This document shows positions 9,757-18,376 of a DNA stretch of 64,000 nt, one piece after another. A model generated the notes under the pieces. It was not told where the DNA came from and ran no database searches. It saw only the letters and a list, made by a program, of their open reading frames with translations. Source of the stretch: Pseudomonas shirazensis (GTDB lineage Bacteria > Pseudomonadota > Gammaproteobacteria > Pseudomonadales > Pseudomonadaceae); assembly GCF_014268785.2 (NCBI RefSeq), contig NZ_JABWRD020000001.1:881001-945000 (forward strand), read 5' to 3'. Each line of letters starts with the position of its first letter. Position 1 is the first letter of the stretch. Position numbers and translations under genes: made by a program.

Positions 9757-10824
9757 ATGAAAACACTGGCCAAACTCCCCGTCACCATCGTCACCGGCTT
9801 CCTCGGCTCGGGCAAAACCACGTTGCTGCGGCACATGCTCGACAACGCCCAGGGTAGGCGCATCGCGGTGATCGTCAACGAGTTCGGCGAGCTCGGTATC
9901 GACGGCGAAATCCTTAAACAATGCACCATCGGCTGTACCGAAGAAGAAGCCTACGGGCGTGTCTTCGAGCTGGCCAACGGCTGCTTGTGCTGCACCGTGC
10001 AGGAAGAGTTCTTCCCGGTCATGCGTGAACTGGTGGCACGTCGCGGCGATCTGGACCACATTCTGATCGAAACCAGCGGCCTGGCCTTGCCCAAACCGCT
10101 GGTGCAAGCCTTCCAGTGGCCAGAAATCCGCAACGCCTGCACGGTCGATGCGGTGATCACCGTGGTCGACAGCCCGGCAGTGGCTGCCGGCACCTTCGCA
10201 GCGTTCCCTGACCTGGTCGATGCCCAGCGCAAGCTCGACCCGAACCTGGATCATGAGTCGCCGCTGCACGAACTGTTTGCCGACCAGCTGGCCAGCGCTG
10301 ACCTGGTGGTGCTGAACAAGGCTGACCTGATCGACGCCGCAGGCCTGGCCAAGGTTCGCGCCGAAGTCTGCGAAGAGCTGCCGCCGGCGGTCAAGGTCAT
10401 CGAAGCCAGCAGCGGCCACCTGCCGCTGGATGTGCTGCTGGGCCTGGGTGCCGAATCGGAAGCGCACATTGATGGGCGCCGAACTCATCATGACAGCCAC
10501 CATGACGACGATGATCATGACGATCACGACCATGATGCCTTCGACTCGATCTCGCTGGATTTGCCAGAGGCCGATGAGCGCTTGCTGCTGGCGGCCCTCA
10601 ACCAGTTGGTAGTGGAGTTTGGCATCCTGCGCGTGAAAGGCTTTGCAGCCATCCCGGGCAAGCCGATGCGCCTGCTGATCCAGGGCGTAGGCACCCGCTT
10701 CGACAAGCATTTCGACCGGGCCTGGGGCGCTGACGAGGCGCGCACCACGCGCCTGGTACTGATTGGCCAGGAACTTGACGCCAGTCAGCTCGAAGCCCGT
10801 CTGCGTCAGGCTCTGGAAGCCTGA
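9757..10824 (+). CDS. cobW: CobW-family metal chaperone GTPase
   Basis: G3E-family P-loop GTPase of 355 residues, associated with cobalt handling in cobalamin synthesis. It has a Walker A motif GFLGSGKTT (about 13-21), the metal-binding CxCC motif in NGCLCCTV (about 74-79), a Walker B-like ETSGLA and the NKxD guanine motif VLNKADL. A strongly His/Asp-rich insert (HHDSHHDDDDHDDHDHD, about 246-262) precedes the C-terminal CobW_C domain. It is the first gene after the rightward riboswitch, with cobN 3 bp downstream. Delivery of cobalt to the CobN chelatase is the likely role, inferred from context. Confidence 0.92.
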   Translation: MKTLAKLPVTIVTGFLGSGKTTLLRHMLDNAQGRRIAVIVNEFGELGIDGEILKQCTIGCTEEEAYGRVFELANGCLCCTVQEEFFPVMRELVARRGDLDHILIETSGLALPKPLVQAFQWPEIRNACTVDAVITVVDSPAVAAGTFAAFPDLVDAQRKLDPNLDHESPLHELFADQLASADLVVLNKADLIDAAGLAKVRAEVCEELPPAVKVIEASSGHLPLDVLLGLGAESEAHIDGRRTHHDSHHDDDDHDDHDHDAFDSISLDLPEADERLLLAALNQLVVEFGILRVKGFAAIPGKPMRLLIQGVGTRFDKHFDRAWGADEARTTRLVLIGQELDASQLEARLRQALEA

Positions 10825-10827
10825 ACC

Positions 10828-13800
10828 ATGCACCTGTTGCGCACCCAGCCAGGTGGTTTTGTCCCAGAAGACAGTATTGCCGACCTCGGCCAGACTGCCG
10901 CCGAACTGGTCATTCTGTGCAGTGGTGACTCGCACCTGGCGCTGCTGGCCGAAACCGCGGAGCAGCTGCCTGGCGACTACCCCAGCGTGCGCCTGGCCAA
11001 TCCCATGCAGGTGCAAAACCATGCCTCGGTCGACCTGTATGTCGACCAGGTGCTGCGCCATGCAAAGTTGATCCTGATATCACTGCACGGCGGCGTTGGC
11101 TACTGGCGCTACGGCATCGAGCAGTTGGTCGAGCTGGCGGCGCGCGGGGTTCAGGTGATCATGGTTCCGGGCGATGATCGGCCTGACCCCGAGCTCACCG
11201 GTTTGAGCACGGTCAGCAGCGACCAGGCCGAGCGCTTGTGGCACTACCTGCGCCAGGGCGGCAAGGCCAACGCGCTGAATCTGTTCAACTGCGTGGGCAA
11301 CCTGTGGTTCCAGCGCGACTATGCCTGGCAGGAGCCGCAAGCGCTGGCCCGTACTGTGGTCTACCACCCAGCCAAGGCCAGTGCGCAGTTGCCGGACTGG
11401 TACGCCGACTGGGACCCTGCGCTGCCGGTGGCGCCGTTGCTGTTCTACCGCTCGCACCTGCAGGCGGCCAACACCGCGTTTATCGACGTGTTCTGTCAGC
11501 GTCTGCAGTTGGCGGGGCTCAACCCGTTGCCGATCGCTGTAGCCAGCCTTAAAGAGCGGGCCTGTCTCGATCAGGTTGAAGCGTGGATGGATGAGGCCGA
11601 GGCCGAGGTGGTGATCAACACCACTGGCTTTGCCTTGTCCAACCCCGAGCGCCCCAACGCGCGGCCCCTGCGCCGGGATGTACCGGTGTTGCAGGCGATC
11701 TGCGCGCAGGACAATCAATTGGGCTGGGAAACCAGCGAGCAGGGCCTCGGCGGCCGCGATCTGGCCATGCACATCGTGTTGCCGGAGCTGGACGGGCGGA
11801 TCATCACCCGGCCGGTCAGCTTCAAGGACCTGGCCTGGCGCAGTGAACGCAGCCAGGCTGATGTGGTGTGCTATCGCGCCCACCCGGAACGCATGGACTT
11901 CGTCGCCGAGCTGGGCCGTCGCTGGGTCGCGCTGGCGCGCTTGCCGAATGAGCAAAAGCGTGTCGCGCTGATCCTCGCCAACTACCCGACCCGTGATGGC
12001 CGGATTGGTAACGGTGTCGGCCTGGACACGCCGGGTGCGGCCTTGAACATCCTTGAGGCGATGCGTGCTGCGGGTTATCCGCTGGACGAGCTGCCGGCCA
12101 CCGGCACCGCGCTGATCCAGCACTTGCTCGGCGGCGTGACCAACGACCTCGACAATCTCGATCAGCGCCCGTGCGCGCAGAGCCTGAGCCTGGCCGACTA
12201 CCAGGCCGCGTTCGCTCGGTTGCCGGCAGAAAACCAGGCGGCCGTGCTAGCCCGTTGGGGCGCCCCTGAAACGGACCCGATGTGCCGCAGCGGCCGCATG
12301 ATGGTCGCGGGCCTGCGCTTTGGGCAGACCTTCGTCGGTATCCAACCGGCGCGCGGTTATCAGGTGGACCACAGTGCGGTGTACCACGACCCGGATCTGG
12401 TTCCGCCGCATGGCTACCTGGCCTTTCACTTCTGGCTGCGCCACGCTTATGCAGCGGACGCCGTCATTCATGTCGGCAAGCATGGCAACCTCGAGTGGTT
12501 GCCAGGCAAGGGCGTCGGTCTGTCGGCGCAGTGCTGGCCCGACGCGCTGCTGGGGCCGATGCCGAATATCTACCCGTTTATCGTCAACGACCCGGGCGAG
12601 GGCGCCCAGGCCAAACGCCGCACCCAGGCGGTGATCATCGACCACCTGATGCCGCCGCTGACCCGTGCCGAGAGCTACGGCCCGCTGCGTGATCTCGAAC
12701 AGCTGGCCGACGAATACTACGAAGCCCAGCTGCTCGATCCGCGCCGTGCGCAAGAGCTGCAGCGCGACATTCTGGCGCTGGTCAAGGCCAACCATATCGA
12801 CCGAGAGCTGCAGCTTGAAGGTCAGCTGGATGATGCTGCCGTGTGGCTGCCGCGCCTGGATACCTACTTGTGCGACTTGAAAGAGTCGCAGATTCGCGAT
12901 GGTTTGCACGTGTTCGGCCAATCGCCGCAAGGCCGCCTGCGCAGCGATACGCTGCTGGCATTGCTGCGGGTCGAGCGCGGTGACGGCAAAGGCGGCAACG
13001 CCAGCCTGATTCGTGCTCTGGGCAAAGCCTTCGAGCTCGGCTTCGATCCGCTCGACTGCGACCTCGGTCAGCCTTGGCAAGGGCCACGGCCGGCCATGTT
13101 GCAGGTGCTGGACGACGCGGCCTGGCGCACCCACGGTGATACGCGCGAGCGCCTTGAACAACTGGCATTGACGTTGATTGAACAAACGCTGGCCGGCAGC
13201 CTGAAGCTGCCCACCGAAGAACAATGGCAGGGCGTGGCACAGGTACTTGAAGAGCTGCTCTCGGTTGTCGCGCCAAACCTCGACAGCTGTGGCGGCGCCG
13301 AGCTCGAGGGCCTGCTCGCGGCACTGGCTGGGCGCTTCGTCGCGGCAGGCCCCAGTGGCGCGCCGAGCCGCGGCCGGCTTGATGTGCTGCCAACTGGGCG
13401 CAATTTCTACACCGTCGATGTGCGCAACTTACCCACCACCACTGCGTGGCGACTGGGCTTCGCCTCGGCCAACCTGATTCTTGAGCGGCACCTGCAGGAC
13501 CATGGCGATCATTTACGCCAACTCGGCCTTTCGGTCTGGGGCACCGCGACCATGCGTACCGGTGGCGACGACATTGCCCAAGCCATGGCCTTGATGGGCG
13601 TACGCCCGGTGTGGGCCACCGGCAGCCAGCGCGTCGACGACTTCGAGATCCTGCCGGTGAGTTTGCTCGACCGGCCACGGGTCGACGTCACCCTGCGTGT
13701 ATCAGGCTTCTTCCGTGATGCGTTCGGTAACCTGATCCGCCTGTTCGACGCCGCCGTGCAGGCAGTCGCGGCACTGGACGAGCCAGATCACCTCAACCCG

Positions 13801-14589
13801 CTGGCGGCCCGCGTGCGGGCTGAGCGTCAGGCCCTGATCGAGCAAGGCATCGAAGCCGAGCAGGCTGCGCGCCAGGCTGGTTGGCGGGTGTTCGGCGCCA
13901 AGCCCGGTGCCTATGGAGCCGGGGTGCAGAACGCCATCGACGGCCGCCTGTGGCAGGACCGCAAGGACCTGGCGGAGGTCTACCTCAACTACGGCGGCTA
14001 CGCTTACGGCGCCAGTGACGAGGGCACGCCCGCCCGTGCCCAGTTCGCCACGCGGCTGGGCCAGGTACAGGCAGTGCTGCAGAATCAGGACAACCACGAG
14101 CACGACCTGCTCGATTCCAACGATTATTACCAGTTCCAGGGCGGCATGCTGGCCGCTGCCGAAACCTTGCACGGCGAGGCGGTAGCGAGTTACCACGGCG
14201 ATCACAGCCAGGTTGACCGACCACGCATCCGCACTCTCAAGGAAGAGCTCAACCGGGTTATCCGTGCGCGGGCGCTGAACCCAAAGTGGATCGACGGCGC
14301 CAAGCGCCACGGCTATAAAGGCGCGTTCGAACTGGCAGCGACGGTCGACAACCTGTTCGCCTTCGACGCTACCACGCACCTGATCGACGATCATCATTAC
14401 CAGGCGCTGGCCGAGGCCTATGTGCTTGACCCGGCGACCCGTGAATTCATGCGCGAGCACAACCCCGAGGCCCTGCGCGACCTGACCGAGCGTTTGCTGG
14501 AGGCCCAGCAACGCGGCCTCTGGGAAGAACCCGGCAGTTACCGTGAAGCCCTTGAGGAGCAGTTGCTCGAAGGTGAGGAAGACCACTGA
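10828..14589 (+). CDS. cobN: Cobaltochelatase large subunit CobN
   Basis: Protein of 1253 residues, the usual size for CobN. It is the porphyrin-binding subunit that inserts Co2+ into hydrogenobyrinic acid a,c-diamide in the aerobic cobalamin pathway. Recognisable stretches include ILANYPTRDGRIGNGVGLDTP, FHFWLRHAYAADAVIHVGKHGNLEWLPGKGVGLS (family core, around residues 525-565, of which HVGKHGNLEWLPGK is diagnostic) and the ending region NPEALRDLTERLLEA. The gene lies 3 bp after cobW and one base before the chlI start. It lacks the classic CobS/CobT partners here; ChlI and ChlD encoded next are the expected ATPase subunits. Confidence 0.95.
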   Translation: MHLLRTQPGGFVPEDSIADLGQTAAELVILCSGDSHLALLAETAEQLPGDYPSVRLANPMQVQNHASVDLYVDQVLRHAKLILISLHGGVGYWRYGIEQLVELAARGVQVIMVPGDDRPDPELTGLSTVSSDQAERLWHYLRQGGKANALNLFNCVGNLWFQRDYAWQEPQALARTVVYHPAKASAQLPDWYADWDPALPVAPLLFYRSHLQAANTAFIDVFCQRLQLAGLNPLPIAVASLKERACLDQVEAWMDEAEAEVVINTTGFALSNPERPNARPLRRDVPVLQAICAQDNQLGWETSEQGLGGRDLAMHIVLPELDGRIITRPVSFKDLAWRSERSQADVVCYRAHPERMDFVAELGRRWVALARLPNEQKRVALILANYPTRDGRIGNGVGLDTPGAALNILEAMRAAGYPLDELPATGTALIQHLLGGVTNDLDNLDQRPCAQSLSLADYQAAFARLPAENQAAVLARWGAPETDPMCRSGRMMVAGLRFGQTFVGIQPARGYQVDHSAVYHDPDLVPPHGYLAFHFWLRHAYAADAVIHVGKHGNLEWLPGKGVGLSAQCWPDALLGPMPNIYPFIVNDPGEGAQAKRRTQAVIIDHLMPPLTRAESYGPLRDLEQLADEYYEAQLLDPRRAQELQRDILALVKANHIDRELQLEGQLDDAAVWLPRLDTYLCDLKESQIRDGLHVFGQSPQGRLRSDTLLALLRVERGDGKGGNASLIRALGKAFELGFDPLDCDLGQPWQGPRPAMLQVLDDAAWRTHGDTRERLEQLALTLIEQTLAGSLKLPTEEQWQGVAQVLEELLSVVAPNLDSCGGAELEGLLAALAGRFVAAGPSGAPSRGRLDVLPTGRNFYTVDVRNLPTTTAWRLGFASANLILERHLQDHGDHLRQLGLSVWGTATMRTGGDDIAQAMALMGVRPVWATGSQRVDDFEILPVSLLDRPRVDVTLRVSGFFRDAFGNLIRLFDAAVQAVAALDEPDHLNPLAARVRAERQALIEQGIEAEQAARQAGWRVFGAKPGAYGAGVQNAIDGRLWQDRKDLAEVYLNYGGYAYGASDEGTPARAQFATRLGQVQAVLQNQDNHEHDLLDSNDYYQFQGGMLAAAETLHGEAVASYHGDHSQVDRPRIRTLKEELNRVIRARALNPKWIDGAKRHGYKGAFELAATVDNLFAFDATTHLIDDHHYQALAEAYVLDPATREFMREHNPEALRDLTERLLEAQQRGLWEEPGSYREALEEQLLEGEEDH

Positions 14590-14590
14590 A

Positions 14591-15607
14591 ATGATTGAAC
14601 CGATGCAGTTTCCGCTGGCCGCTGTGGTCGGCGCCGAGGCGCTCAAGCTGGCGTTGTGCCTGACCGCAATCGACCCAAAGATCGGCGGGGTGCTGATCGA
14701 AGGCCCGCGCGGCATGGCCAAGAGCACCCTGGCCCGTGGCCTGGCAGACCTGCTCGGCAGCGCCGAGCAGCAGCCACCCTTTGTCACCTTGCCGCTGGGC
14801 GCGACCGAAGAGCGTCTGGTCGGCACGCTGGACCTCGACGCAGCGCTGGGCCAGGGCAAAGCGCAGTTTTCCCCTGGAGTGCTGGCCCACGCCGATGGCG
14901 GCGTGCTGTATGTCGACGAAGTCAACCTGCTGCCCGATCCGCTGGTTGACTTGTTGCTGGACGTTGCTGCCAGCGGCACCAACCGCATAGAACGCGACGG
15001 CATCTCCCATCGTCATTCGGCGCGGTTTGTCTTGATCGGCACGATGAACCCGGAGGAGGGCGAGCTGCGCCCGCAACTGCTTGATCGCTTCGGCCTGAAC
15101 GTGTCGCTGGACGAATTGCCCGAGCCGCAGGCACGCCAGCAGATCATCCGCCGGCGCTTGGCCTTCGACAGCGATCCGCAAGGCTTCTGCGCCGAGTGGG
15201 CCGGTGCCCAGCAGGACCTGCGCGAGCGCTGCCAGGCAGCGCGCGCGCGCCTGGAACAGATTGCGCTGGATGACCAGGCCCTGGCCTGGATTACCGAACG
15301 CTGTTTTGCTGCCGGGGTCGATGGCCTGCGCGCAGATCTGGTCTGGCTGCGAGCTGCACGTGCTCACGCTGCCTGGCGCGGCAGCGAGCACATCGATGAA
15401 GAAGACGTCACCGCCGTAGCCGAGTTTGCCTTGCGCCATCGCCGCCGCGAAGCCCCAGCCCAGCAACCGCCAAGCCCGGCGACGGCGCAGTCGCCAGCCA
15501 GCAGCAAGGCCAGCGCGGGGCAGGGCGGCGACAGTGGTGCACTGCCAGCCCAACCGGTTGCAGCGGGGCCGCGGCGTGAGGTACCAAACTGGGCAAAAAA
15601 GCCCTGA
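14591..15607 (+). CDS. chlI: ChlI-like AAA+ subunit of the cobalt chelatase
   Basis: AAA+ ATPase of 338 residues of the Mg-chelatase ChlI/BchI family, predicted to power CobN. The P-loop reads GPRGMAKST (about 36-44), with Ala before the Lys as in several ChlI/MoxR proteins. Walker B is GVLYVDEVNLL (about 101-111), and sensor-type stretches GTMNPEEGELRPQLLDRFGLNV follow (residues about 150-170). The C-terminus is Pro/Ala/Gln-rich, like the linker of ChlD. The ATG is one base past the cobN stop. The last codons contain A AAA AAG just before the TGA, a classic slippery site that would fuse this protein to the next VWA frame. Confidence 0.9.
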   Translation: MIEPMQFPLAAVVGAEALKLALCLTAIDPKIGGVLIEGPRGMAKSTLARGLADLLGSAEQQPPFVTLPLGATEERLVGTLDLDAALGQGKAQFSPGVLAHADGGVLYVDEVNLLPDPLVDLLLDVAASGTNRIERDGISHRHSARFVLIGTMNPEEGELRPQLLDRFGLNVSLDELPEPQARQQIIRRRLAFDSDPQGFCAEWAGAQQDLRERCQAARARLEQIALDDQALAWITERCFAAGVDGLRADLVWLRAARAHAAWRGSEHIDEEDVTAVAEFALRHRRREAPAQQPPSPATAQSPASSKASAGQGGDSGALPAQPVAAGPRREVPNWAKKP

Positions 15608-15641
15608 GCATCCGTCAGCAAGGTTTGTCCGCGGCGGATGC
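15578..15641 (+). other. Predicted -1 programmed ribosomal frameshift signal, chlI to chlD
   Basis: The heptamer A_AAA_AAG at 15595-15601 sits in the correct chlI phase (Ala-Lys-Lys codons), two codons before the chlI TGA. Slippage by -1 enters the chlD frame at GCC (15601). An SD-like GAGG lies at 15578-15581. After a 6-nt spacer, 15608-15616 pairs with 15633-15641 in a 9-bp stem with one G-U pair. The loop could form a few further pairs. The layout matches the E. coli dnaX cassette. The predicted fusion is 561 residues. Confidence 0.8.
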
Positions 15642-16275
15642 CAAGCCCCGGCCAGGCAGCTTGCGCGGTGCTGCGCGTGGACAGGCGCGCAAGGCCGCTG
15701 CCGGGCGTGTCGCCTGGCCGGCGACCCTGCTCAAGGGCCGGCCAAAGCAGCGTGGCGATTTGTGCTGGCAGCAGCGTCAGGGGCAACCGGCAGAGCTGTG
15801 GCTGGTGATTGTCGACGCCTCGGCGTCAACCCGCCGACATCAGGCGCTTGCCCAGACCAAGGGCGTGCTTGCCGAGCTGTTCGATCAAGCCTATCGCCAA
15901 CGCGCACGTCTGGCTCTGCTGACCGCTAGTGGCCGTTCGGCCCAGTGGCAGCGGCATGGGCTGAAAGCTTCGGCGGCGCTCCAGCCCTGGTTGCAGGCCC
16001 TCGGCGCGGGTGGCGGCACGCCGCTGATCAGCGCCTTGGAGCAAGCTCGGCAATGGCTGCAGGCACGACACCAGCGTCATCCGCAGGAGGTCCAGCGTTG
16101 CCTGGTGTTTACCGATGGTCGCCTGCAACGCTGGGGCGCGCTGCAGCCGATGCCCTGCACGACCTGGTTGATCGACATGGAATTGGCGCCAGTGCGGGTC
16201 GGTAAAGGCAGATTGCTAGCGCAGCAATTGCAGGCCGAGTATCAGCATATCGAGCACTTCAAGCAGCTGCGCTGA
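15625..16275 (+). CDS. chlD: ChlD-like VWA domain, likely made as a ChlI-ChlD frameshift fusion
   Basis: Frame encoding a von Willebrand A domain of about 216 residues with an intact MIDAS motif DASAS (in IVDASASTRRH) and the later segments GGGTPL and VFTDGRLQR. In Mg/Co chelatases this domain belongs to ChlD/CobT and bridges the AAA+ ring to the large subunit. The open frame begins just after 15579 and contains no ATG or GTG near its 5' end. The nearest candidate is TTG at 15625, with AAGG only one base away, which is too close for good initiation. I therefore infer that it is mostly expressed by -1 frameshifting from chlI, giving AAA+, Pro-rich linker and VWA in one chain. A 12-bp terminator hairpin follows at 16356. 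Confidence 0.85.
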   Translation: MSAADAKPRPGSLRGAARGQARKAAAGRVAWPATLLKGRPKQRGDLCWQQRQGQPAELWLVIVDASASTRRHQALAQTKGVLAELFDQAYRQRARLALLTASGRSAQWQRHGLKASAALQPWLQALGAGGGTPLISALEQARQWLQARHQRHPQEVQRCLVFTDGRLQRWGALQPMPCTTWLIDMELAPVRVGKGRLLAQQLQAEYQHIEHFKQLR

Positions 16276-16355
16276 TATGTAAGGACGTTACAAATGGCGG
16301 CTGCGACAGGATGTCGCGCTAACGAAAGAGTTGCCATCAAGGCACAGTGCGAGTT

Positions 16356-16388
16356 GCTAAAAGTGCGCGCCAGGCACGCACTTTTAGC
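16356..16388. terminator. Bidirectional intrinsic terminator
   Basis: A perfect 12-bp inverted repeat GCTAAAAGTGCG / CGCACTTTTAGC with a 9-nt loop lies between the end of chlD and the end of the convergent gene at 16401. The A/T runs inside the stem give a short U tract on both strands. Confidence 0.8.
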
Positions 16389-16400
16389 ATGAACAAATGC

Positions 16401-16667
16401 TTACTTGGGCATTGACCAAGGTTGCAAGTCATAACCCTTCTGACACAGTTCGGCGCGCACTTCCTCGATCAGGCTGGCCCACTGCGCCGGGTCTGAATAA
16501 ATACGCGAGGAGACTTGCTTGCTGCCGATACGGGTGTTGGTCCGGTCGATCACTGCCAGGCTCAGTTCACCAGTACCGTTGGGTGCATCCCAGGCAACGC
16601 ACTGGAAGGGTTCGAAGGCGTGGTCGGCAATCAGCAGTGCTTCGTTGACACGGAGCGGGGCATTCAT
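16401..16667 (-). CDS. Small conserved protein of unknown function
   Basis: Soluble protein of 88 residues with a mixed alpha/beta composition, no signal peptide and no membrane segment. The central part reads as strands (ECSLAVI-type pattern in GELSLAVIDRTNTRIGS), followed by a helix (QWASLIEEVRAELCQKGY). I do not recognise a named family, although the protein looks like a well-kept gene of pseudomonads: it has a plausible start with GAGAG upstream, good codon use and its own terminator. It is divergent from the VpsR-like activator across 332 bp and convergent with the cobalamin operon. No function is assigned. Confidence 0.7.
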   Translation of the reverse strand: MNAPLRVNEALLIADHAFEPFQCVAWDAPNGTGELSLAVIDRTNTRIGSKQVSSRIYSDPAQWASLIEEVRAELCQKGYDLQPWSMPK

Positions 16668-16999
16668 GGTTCGGTCTCTCTATGGTCCCAAACAGCGAAA
16701 GTAAGTCCGCGCTGTATCAAAGGTGCCAGGGTAAATAGCGCGGGGTTATGGATACTGATGCTCGATGAGTAGGATGAAGTCACAGCCTTGACGAATTTTT
16801 TTTGCACATAGTCCAATCCGCGCAGGTGCCCGGCTCAGACGGCAACAATTTGTAAAAGCCGGCGTGTAGCGGAGTTGCCGGTGGGCATTCGGCAGACCAA
16901 CGGTACTGGGTAAGTTGGAGTTCGTTGCTACTGTTAATTCGGGCGCTGCAACGTACTGTTTCTACTTAAAAAACCAAAATTTGGCGCCAAGGAACGGTC
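16668..16999. other. 332-bp divergent intergenic region
   Basis: Between the small gene at 16401-16667 and the sigma-54 activator I see no gene. It holds an A/T-rich run near 16794-16804. A perfect 10-bp palindrome TTGGCGCCAA at 16981-16990 abuts the ribosome site (AAGGAA) of the activator and could be an operator. Promoters for both genes presumably lie here, but I cannot place them with confidence. Confidence 0.5.
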
Positions 17000-18325
17000 A
17001 TGCTCGAAGCTGCAGCGCAACGTCGCCTGTTGATCGTCGACCCGTGCGACGACTGCCACCGTCTGTTACCGGGCCTGCGCGGTGCCGGTTGGGACGTGCA
17101 CAGCTGCACCCTGGCGGCGGCGCTTGAGCATCCTTGCGATGTAGGTGTCCTGCGCCTGCAAGCGTCGCACCTGCAGGCGCCTGATGCGGTCAAGGACATG
17201 ATCAAGCGCAGCAATACCGAATGGATCGCCGTGCTCAATGCCGAGCAACTGCGTGCGCAGAACGTTGGCGACTTTGTCTGCGAGTGGTTTTTTGACTTTC
17301 ATACCTTGCCGTTCGACGTTTCTCGGGTGCAGGTAACCCTGGGCCGCGCCTTCGGCATGGCCCGCCTGCGTGGCAAGGGCGCAGTGCAGGTGGACAAGCC
17401 CGAGCATGAACTGCTGGGTGACAGCCGGCCGATACGCGAGCTGCGCAAGCTGCTCGGCAAGCTGGCGCCGACCGAGTCGCCAGTACTCATCCGCGGCGAG
17501 AGCGGTACCGGCAAGGAGCTCGTCGCGCGGACTCTGCACCGGCAGTCGCAGCGGCACGATAAGCCGTTTATCGCGATCAACTGCGGGGCGATCCCTGAGC
17601 ATCTGATCCAGTCCGAGCTGTTTGGCCACGAGAAGGGTGCATTCACCGGCGCGCACCAGCGTAAGGTCGGGCGCATTGAGGCAGCCAACGGTGGGACCCT
17701 GTTCCTCGATGAAATTGGCGATCTACCGCTTGAGCTGCAGGCCAATCTGCTGCGTTTTCTGCAGGAAAAGCACATCGAGCGTGTTGGCGGCGATCAACTG
17801 ATCCCTGTTGATGTGCGGGTTTTGGCTGCTACCCATGTGGACCTTGAGCAAGCCATCGAGCGCGGCAAGTTTCGCGAAGACCTGTATTACCGGCTCAACG
17901 TGCTGCAGGTGGTCACTGCGCCCCTGCGCGATCGGCACGGTGATCTGTCGATGCTGGCCAGCCATTTTGCCCAGTTTTACAGCCTGGAGACCGGGCGCAG
18001 GCCGCGCTCGTTCAGCGACAGCGCGCTGGCCGCGATGGGCCGGCATGAGTGGCCGGGCAATGTGCGCGAGCTGGCCAATCGGGTCAGGCGCGGGCTGGTG
18101 TTGGCCGAGGGCCGGCAGATCGAGGCGCAGGATCTGGGTTTGCAGGTGCTGGTACCCGAGGAGCAGCCGCTGGCGACGCTGGAGGATTACAAGCACCGTG
18201 CTGAGCGCCAGGCCTTGTGCGATGTGCTCAACCGGCATTCGGACAATCTGAGTATCGCCGCCAAGGTGCTGGGCATCTCTCGACCCACCTTCTATCGACT
18301 CTTGCACAAACACCAGATCCGTTGA
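17000..18325 (+). CDS. VpsR-like sigma-54-dependent Fis-family activator
   Basis: Enhancer-binding protein of 441 residues. Residues 1-115 form an atypical receiver-like domain resembling that of Vibrio VpsR, with no obvious phospho-acceptor context. The AAA+ domain (about 133-355) has the Walker A motif GESGTGKE (near 166), the intact GAFTGA loop near 213 that contacts sigma-54, and Walker B GTLFLDEIGDL. A C-terminal Fis-type helix-turn-helix ends SIAAKVLGISRPTFYRLL. Unlike VpsR, whose GAFTGA motif is degenerate, this protein should work with RpoN. It stands alone, so its targets are not visible; surface polysaccharide or c-di-GMP responses are possible by family analogy. The start is supported by AAGGA 7 bp upstream. 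Confidence 0.85.
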   Translation: MLEAAAQRRLLIVDPCDDCHRLLPGLRGAGWDVHSCTLAAALEHPCDVGVLRLQASHLQAPDAVKDMIKRSNTEWIAVLNAEQLRAQNVGDFVCEWFFDFHTLPFDVSRVQVTLGRAFGMARLRGKGAVQVDKPEHELLGDSRPIRELRKLLGKLAPTESPVLIRGESGTGKELVARTLHRQSQRHDKPFIAINCGAIPEHLIQSELFGHEKGAFTGAHQRKVGRIEAANGGTLFLDEIGDLPLELQANLLRFLQEKHIERVGGDQLIPVDVRVLAATHVDLEQAIERGKFREDLYYRLNVLQVVTAPLRDRHGDLSMLASHFAQFYSLETGRRPRSFSDSALAAMGRHEWPGNVRELANRVRRGLVLAEGRQIEAQDLGLQVLVPEEQPLATLEDYKHRAERQALCDVLNRHSDNLSIAAKVLGISRPTFYRLLHKHQIR

Positions 18326-18376
18326 TTGGGACGTGCGATTGCTTTTCTGCTGCTCTTGGACATTGAGCTCGGCCAG

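Noticed and set aside
9655..11061. A 468-codon open frame on the minus strand
   Set aside because: It is the antisense shadow of cobW and the cobN start, with a translated His/Gln-rich composition produced by the metal-loop codons.
15589..15630. Independent initiation of chlD at CTG 15589/15604 or TTG 15625
   Set aside because: No properly spaced ribosome site precedes any of these codons, while a complete frameshift signal lies at the same place. I list the TTG only as a nominal start.
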